This document shows positions 56,781 through 64,000 of a stretch of 64,000 nt of DNA, one piece after another (within the stretch, counting starts at the first letter, position 1; each line of letters starts with the position of its first letter). Below the pieces are notes generated by a model. The model searched no databases and had not been told where the DNA came from. It saw only the letters and a list, made by a program, of their open reading frames with translations. The position numbers and the translations under genes were made by a program. This DNA is from Rheinheimera mesophila (GTDB lineage: Bacteria > Pseudomonadota > Gammaproteobacteria > Enterobacterales > Alteromonadaceae). The stretch is from contig NZ_LAVS01000086.1 of NCBI RefSeq assembly GCF_000986865.1, forward strand, positions 77,487 through 141,486, in the 5' to 3' direction.

Positions 56781-56998
56781 AATATCCGGCAGTGTTCCTG
56801 CTGGTGTATCTGCTTTGTGCTCTGGTTGATTTTGGCAGCACTTATTACCGTCAGGCGAAAATTCCAGCCACAGAACACAGCAGCGCCGAACTTTCAGATG
56901 CGATGCAACAACTGATGCAACAGCATCGCCTGTCAGGAGCTGAATTATCTCAGGCGATCAGTGAAGTACAGCAGCAAAAGACCCGTTATCTTAATTAA
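56765..56998 (+). CDS. Small membrane-anchored protein, function unknown
   Basis: A 77-residue protein with one N-terminal membrane helix (about 6-25) and a Gln/Ser/Glu-rich helical tail with QQLMQQHRLSGAELSQAISE. CAGGAG precedes ATG 56765 by 8 bases. It overlaps the upstream gene by 16 bases and its TAA overlaps the stop of ygiD on the other strand. Confidence 0.65.
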   Translation: MVHKIKYPAVFLLVYLLCALVDFGSTYYRQAKIPATEHSSAELSDAMQQLMQQHRLSGAELSQAISEVQQQKTRYLN

Positions 56999-57774
56999 GC
57001 GCCGCCCTGGCTCAACTTCACACAAAGCATACTTAAAGCACCATACAAAATGTTATCGTTAAACAGACTGATGTGGTCCCCATCCAGCATACTGCCAAGC
57101 ACATAAAGTAAAGGTAAAAAATGATCCGGGTGAGGCACTGCCAGTCTGGCCGCTTCCCCGAAGCTCTGATACTGAGCTATCTCTTCAACCTTTTTACTCA
57201 GCAATAACTCTTTGATTTGATGGTTAAACTGTTCGGCCCATAATGGCGGCTGAGTGCTTTGCCAGTCCAGCATCCGCAGGTTATGCACCACGTTGCCTGA
57301 GCCCAGAATCATCACACCTTGCTGACGCAGTGGGGCCAGTTTTTTTGCCAGTTGCAGATGCTCAGCCGGGCTTAAATGCTGATCCAGACTCAGTTGTACG
57401 ACCGGAATATCCGCCTTAGGAAACATGTGGATCAACACAGACCAGGCGCCATGGTCCAGGCCCCAGGTTAAATCCAGTTCCACCTGATGTGGGCTTAACA
57501 GGTTTTTTATTTCTGCGGCCAGTTGTGGGCTGCCAGGAGCAGGGTACTGCACCTGATGTAACTCTTGTGGAAAACCATAAAAGTCATGAATAGTTTTGGG
57601 GGCAGCCATGGCTGTCACCGCTGTACCTTTAGTGTACCAGTGTGCTGATACCATAAGGATGGCTTTTGGGGGCAGGCCTTTGACTACAGATTGCCATCGC
57701 TGTACCTGGGCATTTTGCTCCAGCGCATTCATAGGACTGCCGTGGCCAATAAATAAAGCAGGTTGAATCGACAT
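56995..57774 (-). CDS. ygiD: 4,5-DOPA dioxygenase-like extradiol enzyme YgiD
   Basis: A LigB-type extradiol dioxygenase of 259 residues. Metal and active-site histidines lie in LFIGHGSPMNAL, MVSAHWYTKG and WGLDHGAWSVL, with LGSGNVVHNL later, all as in E. coli YgiD. It can cleave L-DOPA in vitro; the natural substrate is uncertain. Stop codons overlap with the convergent small membrane gene. Confidence 0.9.
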   Translation of the reverse strand: MSIQPALFIGHGSPMNALEQNAQVQRWQSVVKGLPPKAILMVSAHWYTKGTAVTAMAAPKTIHDFYGFPQELHQVQYPAPGSPQLAAEIKNLLSPHQVELDLTWGLDHGAWSVLIHMFPKADIPVVQLSLDQHLSPAEHLQLAKKLAPLRQQGVMILGSGNVVHNLRMLDWQSTQPPLWAEQFNHQIKELLLSKKVEEIAQYQSFGEAARLAVPHPDHFLPLLYVLGSMLDGDHISLFNDNILYGALSMLCVKLSQGGA

Positions 57775-57901
57775 AGTCTGGCTCTCCGAAGGTAAAAAAG
57801 CAGTATAGAAGCTATAACTTTGATTGAATATGGCGAAAATGTGCCTCTTTTGTTCGATTTATTCGATGCTTTATCGAGCTGAGAACCTTTAGATTTAAAC
57901 A

Positions 57902-57927
57902 ACAAAACCGGACTAAGCCGGTTTTGT
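57902..57927. terminator. Hairpin terminator downstream of the amidohydrolase
   Basis: ACAAAACCGG-actaag-CCGGTTTTGT, a perfect 10-base stem with T-rich and A-rich arms, about 60 bases after the amidohydrolase stop. Confidence 0.7.
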
Positions 57928-57989
57928 CTGAGTTACTGCTCTGGCTTTTGTAGAGTCAGAGCTTGACCCTATGCCTTTGGTCGATTGAG

Positions 57990-60900
57990 TTAAAAAAACC
58001 AGGGGGCCCGTTGTTTTTTCTCAGGGTAAATCTGGTTCATTGATTCGGCGTCATACAAACGGCCATTGACCATGCTGTATTTCACTTTGTCGGTGTCCTG
58101 AATGTTTTTCAGCGGATCGGCATCAAGGATAATCAAATCCGCCAGTTTGCCTGCTGTGATGGAGCCCAGTTGATGATCCATACCAAAGGTTTTGGCCGGG
58201 TTAATAGTGGCGGTTTTCAAAGCTTCCAGCGGGCTCATACCGCCTTGGGCAAACATCCAGATCTCCCAATGCGCACCTAAACTTTCACGCTGACCATGAG
58301 CACCAATGTTGGTGACTACGCCTAAATCCGATAAGGCTTTGGCCATTTTGGCAATAGAAAAATGGTTGTAGTGGTGATCCGGCGCTTTAGGACGACGCAT
58401 GCTGCGTGGCCGCAGTTCATCGGCAGGCACATACTGGCTTAAACGCGGATGTTTCCAGACATCGGTTTTATCGTACCAGTAGTTTTCGCCAAAAATACCG
58501 CCGTAAGCCACCACCAGTGTAGGGGTATAGGCGGTGTTGCTTTGTTGCCATAACTGTTTGACATCGTCATACAGCACAGCGGCAGGCAACGAATGCTCCA
58601 GTGTGGTGTGACCGTCGACCACCATACTCAGGTTATGCTGCAGCAAAGAGCCGCCTTCAGGTACCACCAGCATTTCCAGTTCACGTGCCGCTTCAATCAC
58701 CTGCTGGCGCTGATTGCGCCGGGGCTGGTTGTAGCTTTTCACCGAAAAAGCGCCGACTTTTTTCAGCCGCTCTAAGTGAAATTTCGCATCATCCAGACTG
58801 TCGATATGGGAGGTATAGCCTGCACCATAAGCACCGTACAAAATAGTACCAGTGGAGAAAATACGCGGGCCTACTGTGATACCGGCTTTTTGTAATTCAC
58901 TGGCCGTGAAGATTTCCTGCGTGTCATTGGATGGGTCATGAATAGAAGTGACCCCCAAAGCAAGACTGGCGTAGTTAGCATAGTTTTGTTGGGGGATCAG
59001 TTGATTCACGCCCTGAGCGCCATGGGCGTGGGCGTCAAATAAACCCGGCAATAAGGTTTTGCCGGTAATGTCGATGACTTCAGTGCTGGCTGGAATTTTC
59101 ACCTCAGCCCTGGAACCTACAGCTTTGATTTTATTACCCTCGACCAGCACCACCGCATCCTGCAGCACTTTGTCGCCTTCCATGGTAATGACCTGGCCGC
59201 CGACAAAAGCGATTTGGCCCTGAGGTTTATCCATAGGCACAGTAAAGCCGATATTGCTGCCGTTTTTCGTGTCTATTTTGACCTTGCTGTTCACATCAAA
59301 CAAACCGGCAATACTGTGATGATAAAGCTCTGGCCCTAAATGCCAGTACAAGCTGCTGCTGTCGGACGTCCAACTAATATCAGTACCGGCTTTGACCGAG
59401 AGCTGTTTGACCGGGAATTGGCTGTCTGAGCCGCTGATATCAATCACAGCGCCACGCTCGGCAAAAGGTGTGACATAAACCTTAAAGCGATCGACAAAAG
59501 CTAAGTACTTGCCATCCGGCGATAACTTAAACTCGGTACCATATTTGGCTGTGTATAAGGGGCGTTGCTGCTCTGTGGTCAAATCGATGCTGAGCAAAGT
59601 CGGGGATGCACCATAATCCTGGGCAAATACTCTGTTGCTGTCTTTGCCAAACATAGGTGCAAAGCCATTACGGCTGATGAGTTTGGGTGTATCGGCGCCG
59701 CTGACACTGACCGCATAAAGGCCGGTATTGAGTGACCACTTTTTATCCAGTAACGACCCTGCGCCGGATTTACGGTACACCACAGTGCGGCCGTCCGGGC
59801 TAAAGGTGGGCTCTACATACTTGCCGGGTTCTGGCGTTAAATCCCGGCTTTGGCTCGTGGCTAAATCCAGCAATTTCACCCGGCCTTGTGCTGTGTCGTG
59901 CCAACTGACATACACCAGCTTGCTGCCGTCACGGGAAAACTGTGGGTAAAACTCAAAATGCTCGTTCTGACTGGTCAGGCGTTTGACAGTTCCTGATTTT
60001 AACTCTTTGATATACAAATGACCTAAAGCCGAATACACCGCCTTTTTACCATCAGGCGAGATATGCAGGTTACCCAGCACCTTGACATCCAACTGGTCTT
60101 TATCTAAATCCTGCTTAAATTTAACCGCCTGCTGAATTTTTTTACTGCGCTCAACAGAAAATGGAATGTCTGTTTTGGTTTTGCTGGCGATATCCAGACT
60201 ATTGATTTTACCACCGGCCCAATACACCAGCTTTTTGTTGTCCGGGGTCCAGCTTAAGGTAGGATAAACGCCATGAATAGCCCAGGTTTCCTGCATATCG
60301 CGGTCTAACTGGTTATCTAACTGGATATGTTCGCCGCTTTCTAAATCGTATAAAAACAGGCTGGTCTGGAAATCAACCCGGCGGATATAAGCTAAATACT
60401 TGCCATCCGGCGAAGGGGTTGGGCGAATAGCGCCACCTGCACCTTGCAGCAGCACATCAATTTTGCCGCTTTCGCGTTCAAAACGTTTTATGACATAAAT
60501 GCCTTGTTCTGAGTCTTTGCTGTAATGGAAGGTTTTACCCGGCGTATCGTCCTGCGAGAAATAAATGTATTTACCATCAGGTGAAAAAGCAGGTTCACCT
60601 AAATCTTTTTCATCATTGGCTTTGGCGGTGAGCATCACACCAGCACCACCGGATTTATGGTATTGCCAAACTTCGCCAGCACCTAAAGAACGACCGGCGG
60701 TAAAGTGTTTGCGGGCGACAATAAACTCGCCATCCGGACTCCAGGCCGGGCTGTTGAGTAAACGGAAGGTTTCTTCTGTCACCGCTTTTTGCTCTGAACC
60801 GTCGGCTTTCATTACCCAGATATTGTCGCCGCCGCCCTGATCGCTGGTAAAAGCGATGTATTTGCCGTCCGGGCTGAACACGGGCTGCATTTGCCAGCCA

Positions 60901-61157
60901 ATATCAGAGGTCAGGGCCTTGGCTTTGCCACCATTGATCGGCATGGTGTAAATATCGCCCAATAAATCAAAGGCAATGGTTTTGCCATCCGGGCTGACAC
61001 TGACATTCATCCAGGTACCTTGTTGCACATCGATTTTGATATCAGTGAATTTTCCGCTTGGTTTATCGACATTCCAGGCAGGTTTTTTATCATCGGCGGC
61101 AACGGCCAAAGTGGAGCATAAAGCCAGAGCTATCAGACTGTAGTTATAGTTTTTCAT
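57990..61157 (-). CDS. Secreted amidohydrolase with TolB-like beta-propellers
   Basis: A 1055-residue exported protein: signal peptide ending at LAVAAD, then repeated PD40 blades ([56 protein letters not shown], and several more through about residue 600), then an amidohydrolase domain with GKTLLPGLFDAHAHGAQGV, TTLEHSLPAAV, NIGAHGQRE and DLIILDADPLKNI. Substrate is unknown; related proteins are called Tol-Pal-like peptidase or imidazolonepropionase. ATG 61157 follows AGAGG; the frame beginning 36 bases upstream is not supported. Confidence 0.88.
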   Translation of the reverse strand: MKNYNYSLIALALCSTLAVAADDKKPAWNVDKPSGKFTDIKIDVQQGTWMNVSVSPDGKTIAFDLLGDIYTMPINGGKAKALTSDIGWQMQPVFSPDGKYIAFTSDQGGGDNIWVMKADGSEQKAVTEETFRLLNSPAWSPDGEFIVARKHFTAGRSLGAGEVWQYHKSGGAGVMLTAKANDEKDLGEPAFSPDGKYIYFSQDDTPGKTFHYSKDSEQGIYVIKRFERESGKIDVLLQGAGGAIRPTPSPDGKYLAYIRRVDFQTSLFLYDLESGEHIQLDNQLDRDMQETWAIHGVYPTLSWTPDNKKLVYWAGGKINSLDIASKTKTDIPFSVERSKKIQQAVKFKQDLDKDQLDVKVLGNLHISPDGKKAVYSALGHLYIKELKSGTVKRLTSQNEHFEFYPQFSRDGSKLVYVSWHDTAQGRVKLLDLATSQSRDLTPEPGKYVEPTFSPDGRTVVYRKSGAGSLLDKKWSLNTGLYAVSVSGADTPKLISRNGFAPMFGKDSNRVFAQDYGASPTLLSIDLTTEQQRPLYTAKYGTEFKLSPDGKYLAFVDRFKVYVTPFAERGAVIDISGSDSQFPVKQLSVKAGTDISWTSDSSSLYWHLGPELYHHSIAGLFDVNSKVKIDTKNGSNIGFTVPMDKPQGQIAFVGGQVITMEGDKVLQDAVVLVEGNKIKAVGSRAEVKIPASTEVIDITGKTLLPGLFDAHAHGAQGVNQLIPQQNYANYASLALGVTSIHDPSNDTQEIFTASELQKAGITVGPRIFSTGTILYGAYGAGYTSHIDSLDDAKFHLERLKKVGAFSVKSYNQPRRNQRQQVIEAARELEMLVVPEGGSLLQHNLSMVVDGHTTLEHSLPAAVLYDDVKQLWQQSNTAYTPTLVVAYGGIFGENYWYDKTDVWKHPRLSQYVPADELRPRSMRRPKAPDHHYNHFSIAKMAKALSDLGVVTNIGAHGQRESLGAHWEIWMFAQGGMSPLEALKTATINPAKTFGMDHQLGSITAGKLADLIILDADPLKNIQDTDKVKYSMVNGRLYDAESMNQIYPEKKQRAPWFF

Positions 61158-61282
61158 CGGTGGACCTCTTGTTGTTTGACCGTACGCTGCCATAAAGCCT
61201 TGGCAGGGTAAAGCCTCAGAGCAAAAACTGCGGCTAAAAGCCCTACATTTCGGATTGATGACAGGTTAGGTGGAGTAAAACT

Positions 61283-61594
61283 TTGGCCTGCTTAAAAAAA
61301 TGGTTACACTGGAGGGAGTTAGACAAAAAAGCCGGAGCTGAAGTGGACTCTCCTTGTGTCGCCTGTTGCAGGCTAAACGAAGATAAAATTTGTGTCGGTT
61401 GTTACCGTCATATGGATGAAATTGTCGACTGGCGTAAAAAAACGCCGGAACAGTATCAACAAATTGCATTGAATATCCAACAACGTAAAGCGCTCGCCCG
61501 CAGTGTGGGTGAGACGGTGCCCATGACCGAAGCGGAGTGGAGAGCGGCACGGGCCCGCAACGCGCAGAAGTTAGTGACAGGAGGTACGCTATGA
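61283..61594 (+). CDS. DUF1289 cysteine-rich small protein
   Basis: A 103-residue protein with the DUF1289 pattern SPCVACCRLNEDKICVGCYR, HMDEIVDW; four cysteines are likely to bind a metal. No upstream ATG is in frame: TTG 61283 lies 7 bases after AGGTGGAG and is the likely start. It overlaps the MgtC-type gene by 4 bases (ATGA), so translation is coupled. Function unknown. Confidence 0.8.
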   Translation: MACLKKWLHWRELDKKAGAEVDSPCVACCRLNEDKICVGCYRHMDEIVDWRKKTPEQYQQIALNIQQRKALARSVGETVPMTEAEWRAARARNAQKLVTGGTL

Positions 61595-62154
61595 TGCTGG
61601 ACCCCTCCTGGTTTGATATCAGTCCTTTATCCTGGCATGCCATAGGTATTACTTTGTTGACAGGGGCTATTGTCGGTCTGGAGCGACAGTTACGTGGTAA
61701 ACCCGCTGGGATCCGCACTTCTATTCTGATCACGCTGGGCACTTACTTATTTGTCGCTTTGTCGTTGCCTTTGGGCCATGCCGTGCTTGATGCCAATCGT
61801 ATGGTGGGGAATGTGGTGACCGATCCAAGCCGGATTATCGGTCAGGTGGTGACTGGTATAGGTTTTCTTGGTGCTGGTGTGATGCTAACCCGAGAGGGCA
61901 TAGTGGTGGGAGTCACCTCGGCCGCTACTATTTGGGTGCTGGCTGCTATAGGGGTTGCTACAGGCTTGGGTCATTATCAGGTGGCGATTTGGTTATCTGT
62001 GGTGGTGGTGGGCGTGTTGACCGGTGTGGATATGCTGGAAAATGCCAGCAGCGCCTTGCGCCGTGGTGTGCACAGAACCGCCAAAGACTGGGTGATCCGC
62101 AAAACAGAAAAAGACTCTAAAACGCCAGAGTCCTCACAAGAGCAGCAAAAATAA
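61591..62154 (+). CDS. MgtC/SapB-family membrane protein
   Basis: A 187-residue protein with five hydrophobic segments. GAIVGLERQLRGKPAGIRTS, VTGIGFLGAGVMLTREG and VVGVTSAATIWVLAAIGVATGLGHY are the family core. MgtC in pathogens modulates ATP synthase and Mg2+ response; many members are uncharacterised. ATG 61591 has AGGAGG 6 bases upstream, an unusually strong site. It lacks the C-terminal ACT-like domain, as shorter members do. Confidence 0.87.
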   Translation: MMLDPSWFDISPLSWHAIGITLLTGAIVGLERQLRGKPAGIRTSILITLGTYLFVALSLPLGHAVLDANRMVGNVVTDPSRIIGQVVTGIGFLGAGVMLTREGIVVGVTSAATIWVLAAIGVATGLGHYQVAIWLSVVVVGVLTGVDMLENASSALRRGVHRTAKDWVIRKTEKDSKTPESSQEQQK

Positions 62155-62164
62155 AAGGATCGTT

Positions 62165-63709
62165 ATGTTGTTAGAAGCGGTATGGATAGGTTTTGCTTTT
62201 AGCCTGGGTTTGTTGGTGCGCTTAATTGGTTTACCGCCTTTGATTGGCTATTTAGCCGCCGGTTTTATGATCACGGCCTCGGCAACAGAACTGGATCTGC
62301 CCAAAGAGGGCAATGCCATTATCGCCCATGTGGCGCATCTGGGCGTATTATTGCTGTTATTTACTGTCGGTTTAAAACTCAATATCCGCAGTTTAGGTAA
62401 ACCAGAAGTTTTAGGGGGGAGTCTGGCTCATTTTGCCAGTTCGGCTTTGTTGTACACCCCTATCATTTATCTGACCTTTGAACCGGATTGGTTTCATGCG
62501 TTGATGCTTGCTGCTGCTCTGGCATTTTCCAGCACAGTGCTGGCCGCCAAAGTGCTGGAAGGCAAAAGGGAAATCCGCGCTTTCCATGGCCGGGTCGCTA
62601 TCGGCATTCTGGTAATGCAAGACCTGATAGCCATGGCGCTGCTGAGTTTTACTCAGGGCATTACCCCGTCACCTTTTGCGGCTTTGGTGCTGCTGGTGCC
62701 TTTGTTACGGCCTTTGCTGTATAAGCTGATGGATTTAACCGGCCATGATGATTTACAGATTTTATTTGGCGTGATGCTGGCTGTAGTGCTTGGCGGTTCG
62801 GGATTTCATCTCATAGGTTTAAGTTCTGAATTAGGTGCTTTGGTGTTTGGCGCTCTGCTGGCCGGGCATAACAGAGCAGGGGAGTTGTCCAAAACCTTGT
62901 GGGGGTTAAAAGAGTTTTTTCTGGTCGGTTTTTTTCTGCAAATTGGTTTAGGCGGTTTGCCGGATCAGCAGGCCTGGCTTTTTGCGGCGTTGATGACCGC
63001 TTTACTGCCCTTTAAAGCTGTACTGTTTTTTGCGTTGTTGGTGATGTTCAGATTAAGAGCCCGTAGTGCTTTTTTATCGGGTTTAGTGCTGAGTAATTAC
63101 AGTGAGTTTGCGCTTATTGTTGCTGCCAGTGTGATGCCACAATTTCTGATCCCGTTGGCTTTAACAGTAGCATTATCTTTTGTCGTGTCAGCCCCTTTAA
63201 ACCGCTTTGCTCACCCTTTGTATGAACGTTTGGCGCACCGGCTTATTCCGTTTGAGCGTGATATTCATCATCCGGACGAACAACCTGTGTCTTTGGGGGA
63301 TGCGGAAGTATTGATTATGGGCATGGGCCGCACCGGTTCGGCGGCTTATCAGTATCTGGAACACAAGTGTCATCTGGTCGCCTTAGACTCAGATCCGGCT
63401 AAAGTGACGGAGCATCAGGATAAGGGCAATAACGTACTATTCGCTGATGCGGAAGATCAGGTGTTCTGGCAGGGCTTAACCCTGGGGGGCATCAAAGCTG
63501 TGGTGCTGTGTTTAAATGACGTGGAAGCTAAAGTGATCGCCACTAAAAAACTGCGACAAGCAGGTTTTGCTGGATTGATTGTGTCGCACAGTATGCATAA
63601 AGATGAAGCTGCAGCTATCATGGCGGCGGGTGCTGATCACACTTATCTGACCATGTCAGAAGCTGGTGTAGGTTTAGGTGAAAGGGTACGGCAACATATT
63701 ACCCTGTAA
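62165..63709 (+). CDS. CPA2 cation:proton antiporter with TrkA-N domain
   Basis: A 514-residue KefB/YbaL-like protein: 11-12 membrane helices (about 1-370) and a cytoplasmic Rossmann TrkA-N domain (about 385-514; AEVLIMGMGRTGSAAYQYLE, VALDSDPAKV). Probably exports K+ or Na+ in exchange for H+. A stretch in the membrane part (LAFSSTVLAAKVLEGKREIR; FHGRVAIGILVMQDL) matches KefB-type. It follows the MgtC-type gene by 10 bases, and both may answer to ion stress. Confidence 0.88.
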   Translation: MLLEAVWIGFAFSLGLLVRLIGLPPLIGYLAAGFMITASATELDLPKEGNAIIAHVAHLGVLLLLFTVGLKLNIRSLGKPEVLGGSLAHFASSALLYTPIIYLTFEPDWFHALMLAAALAFSSTVLAAKVLEGKREIRAFHGRVAIGILVMQDLIAMALLSFTQGITPSPFAALVLLVPLLRPLLYKLMDLTGHDDLQILFGVMLAVVLGGSGFHLIGLSSELGALVFGALLAGHNRAGELSKTLWGLKEFFLVGFFLQIGLGGLPDQQAWLFAALMTALLPFKAVLFFALLVMFRLRARSAFLSGLVLSNYSEFALIVAASVMPQFLIPLALTVALSFVVSAPLNRFAHPLYERLAHRLIPFERDIHHPDEQPVSLGDAEVLIMGMGRTGSAAYQYLEHKCHLVALDSDPAKVTEHQDKGNNVLFADAEDQVFWQGLTLGGIKAVVLCLNDVEAKVIATKKLRQAGFAGLIVSHSMHKDEAAAIMAAGADHTYLTMSEAGVGLGERVRQHITL

Positions 63710-63720
63710 CCTTGTAAGCG

Positions 63721-63740
63721 GGGGCACCGCAGTGCCCCTT
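63721..63740 (+). terminator. Terminator of the MgtC/CPA2 operon
   Basis: GGGGCAC-cgca-GTGCCCC then TT, 11 bases after the antiporter stop. The T run is short. Confidence 0.65.
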
Positions 63741-63746
63741 GTGTAC

Positions 63747-64000
63747 TTAAGAACTCAGTTTCAAGCCGATAATGCCTAATAAGATCAACGCAATGCTAAT
63801 CAGGCGCCCGGCTGTTGCCGGGTCGCCGAGCAGGTAAATTCCAACTATCACAGTGCCGATCGCACCTATGCCGGTCCAGACCGCATAGGCTGTACCGACG
63901 GGCAAATCGCGCATCGCCAGGCCAAGCAGGGTAATGCTCAAAAGCATTGCGCCAAGAGTCCAGACCGATGGCCAGAATTTAGTAAAACCTTCAGTGTATT
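63747..64000 (-). CDS. sugE: SMR-family guanidinium exporter SugE/Gdx (5' cut by window)
   Basis: The visible part, from the window edge, reads [19 protein letters not shown] then [20 protein letters not shown] and ends GLKLSS. This is the SugE/Gdx pattern ([14 protein letters not shown]), distinct from EmrE by the WTGIGA motif. About 20 N-terminal residues, including the essential glutamate of helix 1, lie beyond base 64000. Confidence 0.85.
   Translation of the reverse strand, partial: YTEGFTKFWPSVWTLGAMLLSITLLGLAMRDLPVGTAYAVWTGIGAIGTVIVGIYLLGDPATAGRLISIALILLGIIGLKLSS

Noticed and set aside
61266-61742. Minus-strand frame of 158 codons
   Set aside because: Lies over DUF1289 and the MgtC-type gene, both well supported by motifs and ribosome sites.

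Overview
The window is a dense stretch of gammaproteobacterial chromosome. The order ybgC-tolQRAB-pal-cpoB followed by a lysine tRNA cluster and nadA, the base composition near 50 percent G+C, and the mix of FadL, YgiQ, PntAB, MgtC and RND-pump genes fit an Alteromonadales-type organism, most like Rheinheimera. That placement is inference from gene content; no database was searched. There is no prophage, CRISPR array or intact insertion sequence.

Region 1 (1-7450) is conserved core: the Tol-Pal envelope-constriction operon, a strong terminator, four identical tRNA-Lys(UUU) genes, nadA with its own promoter, and tRNA-Ser(GGA) with a perfect terminator. Region 2 (7450-10600) is accessory: duplicated palindromic modules downstream of tRNA-Ser, a MazEF-type toxin-antitoxin pair, a 2-oxoglutarate/iron oxygenase, a small unknown protein and a HExxH putative metalloprotein. 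Region 3 (10600-24800) holds the polyamine exporter PaeA, a major facilitator, an ABC-F ATPase, a pseudouridine synthase, RhlE, YegD and a lipoprotein hydrolase. It ends with an ECF sigma / anti-sigma-like / DUF4097 operon and a DUF4397 lipoprotein.

Region 4 (24900-34150) has fadL divergent from an RND efflux operon with one lipoprotein adaptor and two different inner-membrane pumps. Region 5 (34150-36570) looks like a small island: a dispersed repeat, a 40-base direct repeat, an outer-membrane barrel protein, and an intact ParD antitoxin whose ParE partner has decayed by an in-frame stop and later damage. A 59-residue DUF6435 gene closes it. Region 6 (36580-44000) carries pntAB, a secreted hydrolase divergent from its likely AraC regulator, a Bcr/CflA pump and a small secreted protein.

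Region 7 (43900-50300) contains a second ECF sigma / membrane-protein pair divergent from an operon of a secreted amidohydrolase, a 47-residue membrane peptide and a superinfection-immunity-type protein. The divergent gap carries two matching promoter-like elements (TGTAAC, 17 bases, then CGAC or AGAC). Next come a metallo-beta-lactamase-fold lipoprotein and an apparently N-terminally truncated histidine kinase abutting an inverted scrap of an ABC permease. Region 8 (49300-64000) has a LysR regulator, the glutathione-dependent formaldehyde pathway (frmA, fghA), and a manganese exporter preceded by a yybP-ykoY-type riboswitch. It continues with YgiQ, an acetyltransferase, two unknown membrane proteins, YgiD, a large beta-propeller/amidohydrolase, a DUF1289-MgtC-CPA2 antiporter operon, and a sugE/gdx gene cut by the window edge.

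The most interesting items are the ECF-linked amidohydrolase/immunity operon with its paired promoters, the switching hairpins of the manganese leader, the ParD orphan with dead ParE, and the rearranged histidine-kinase locus.
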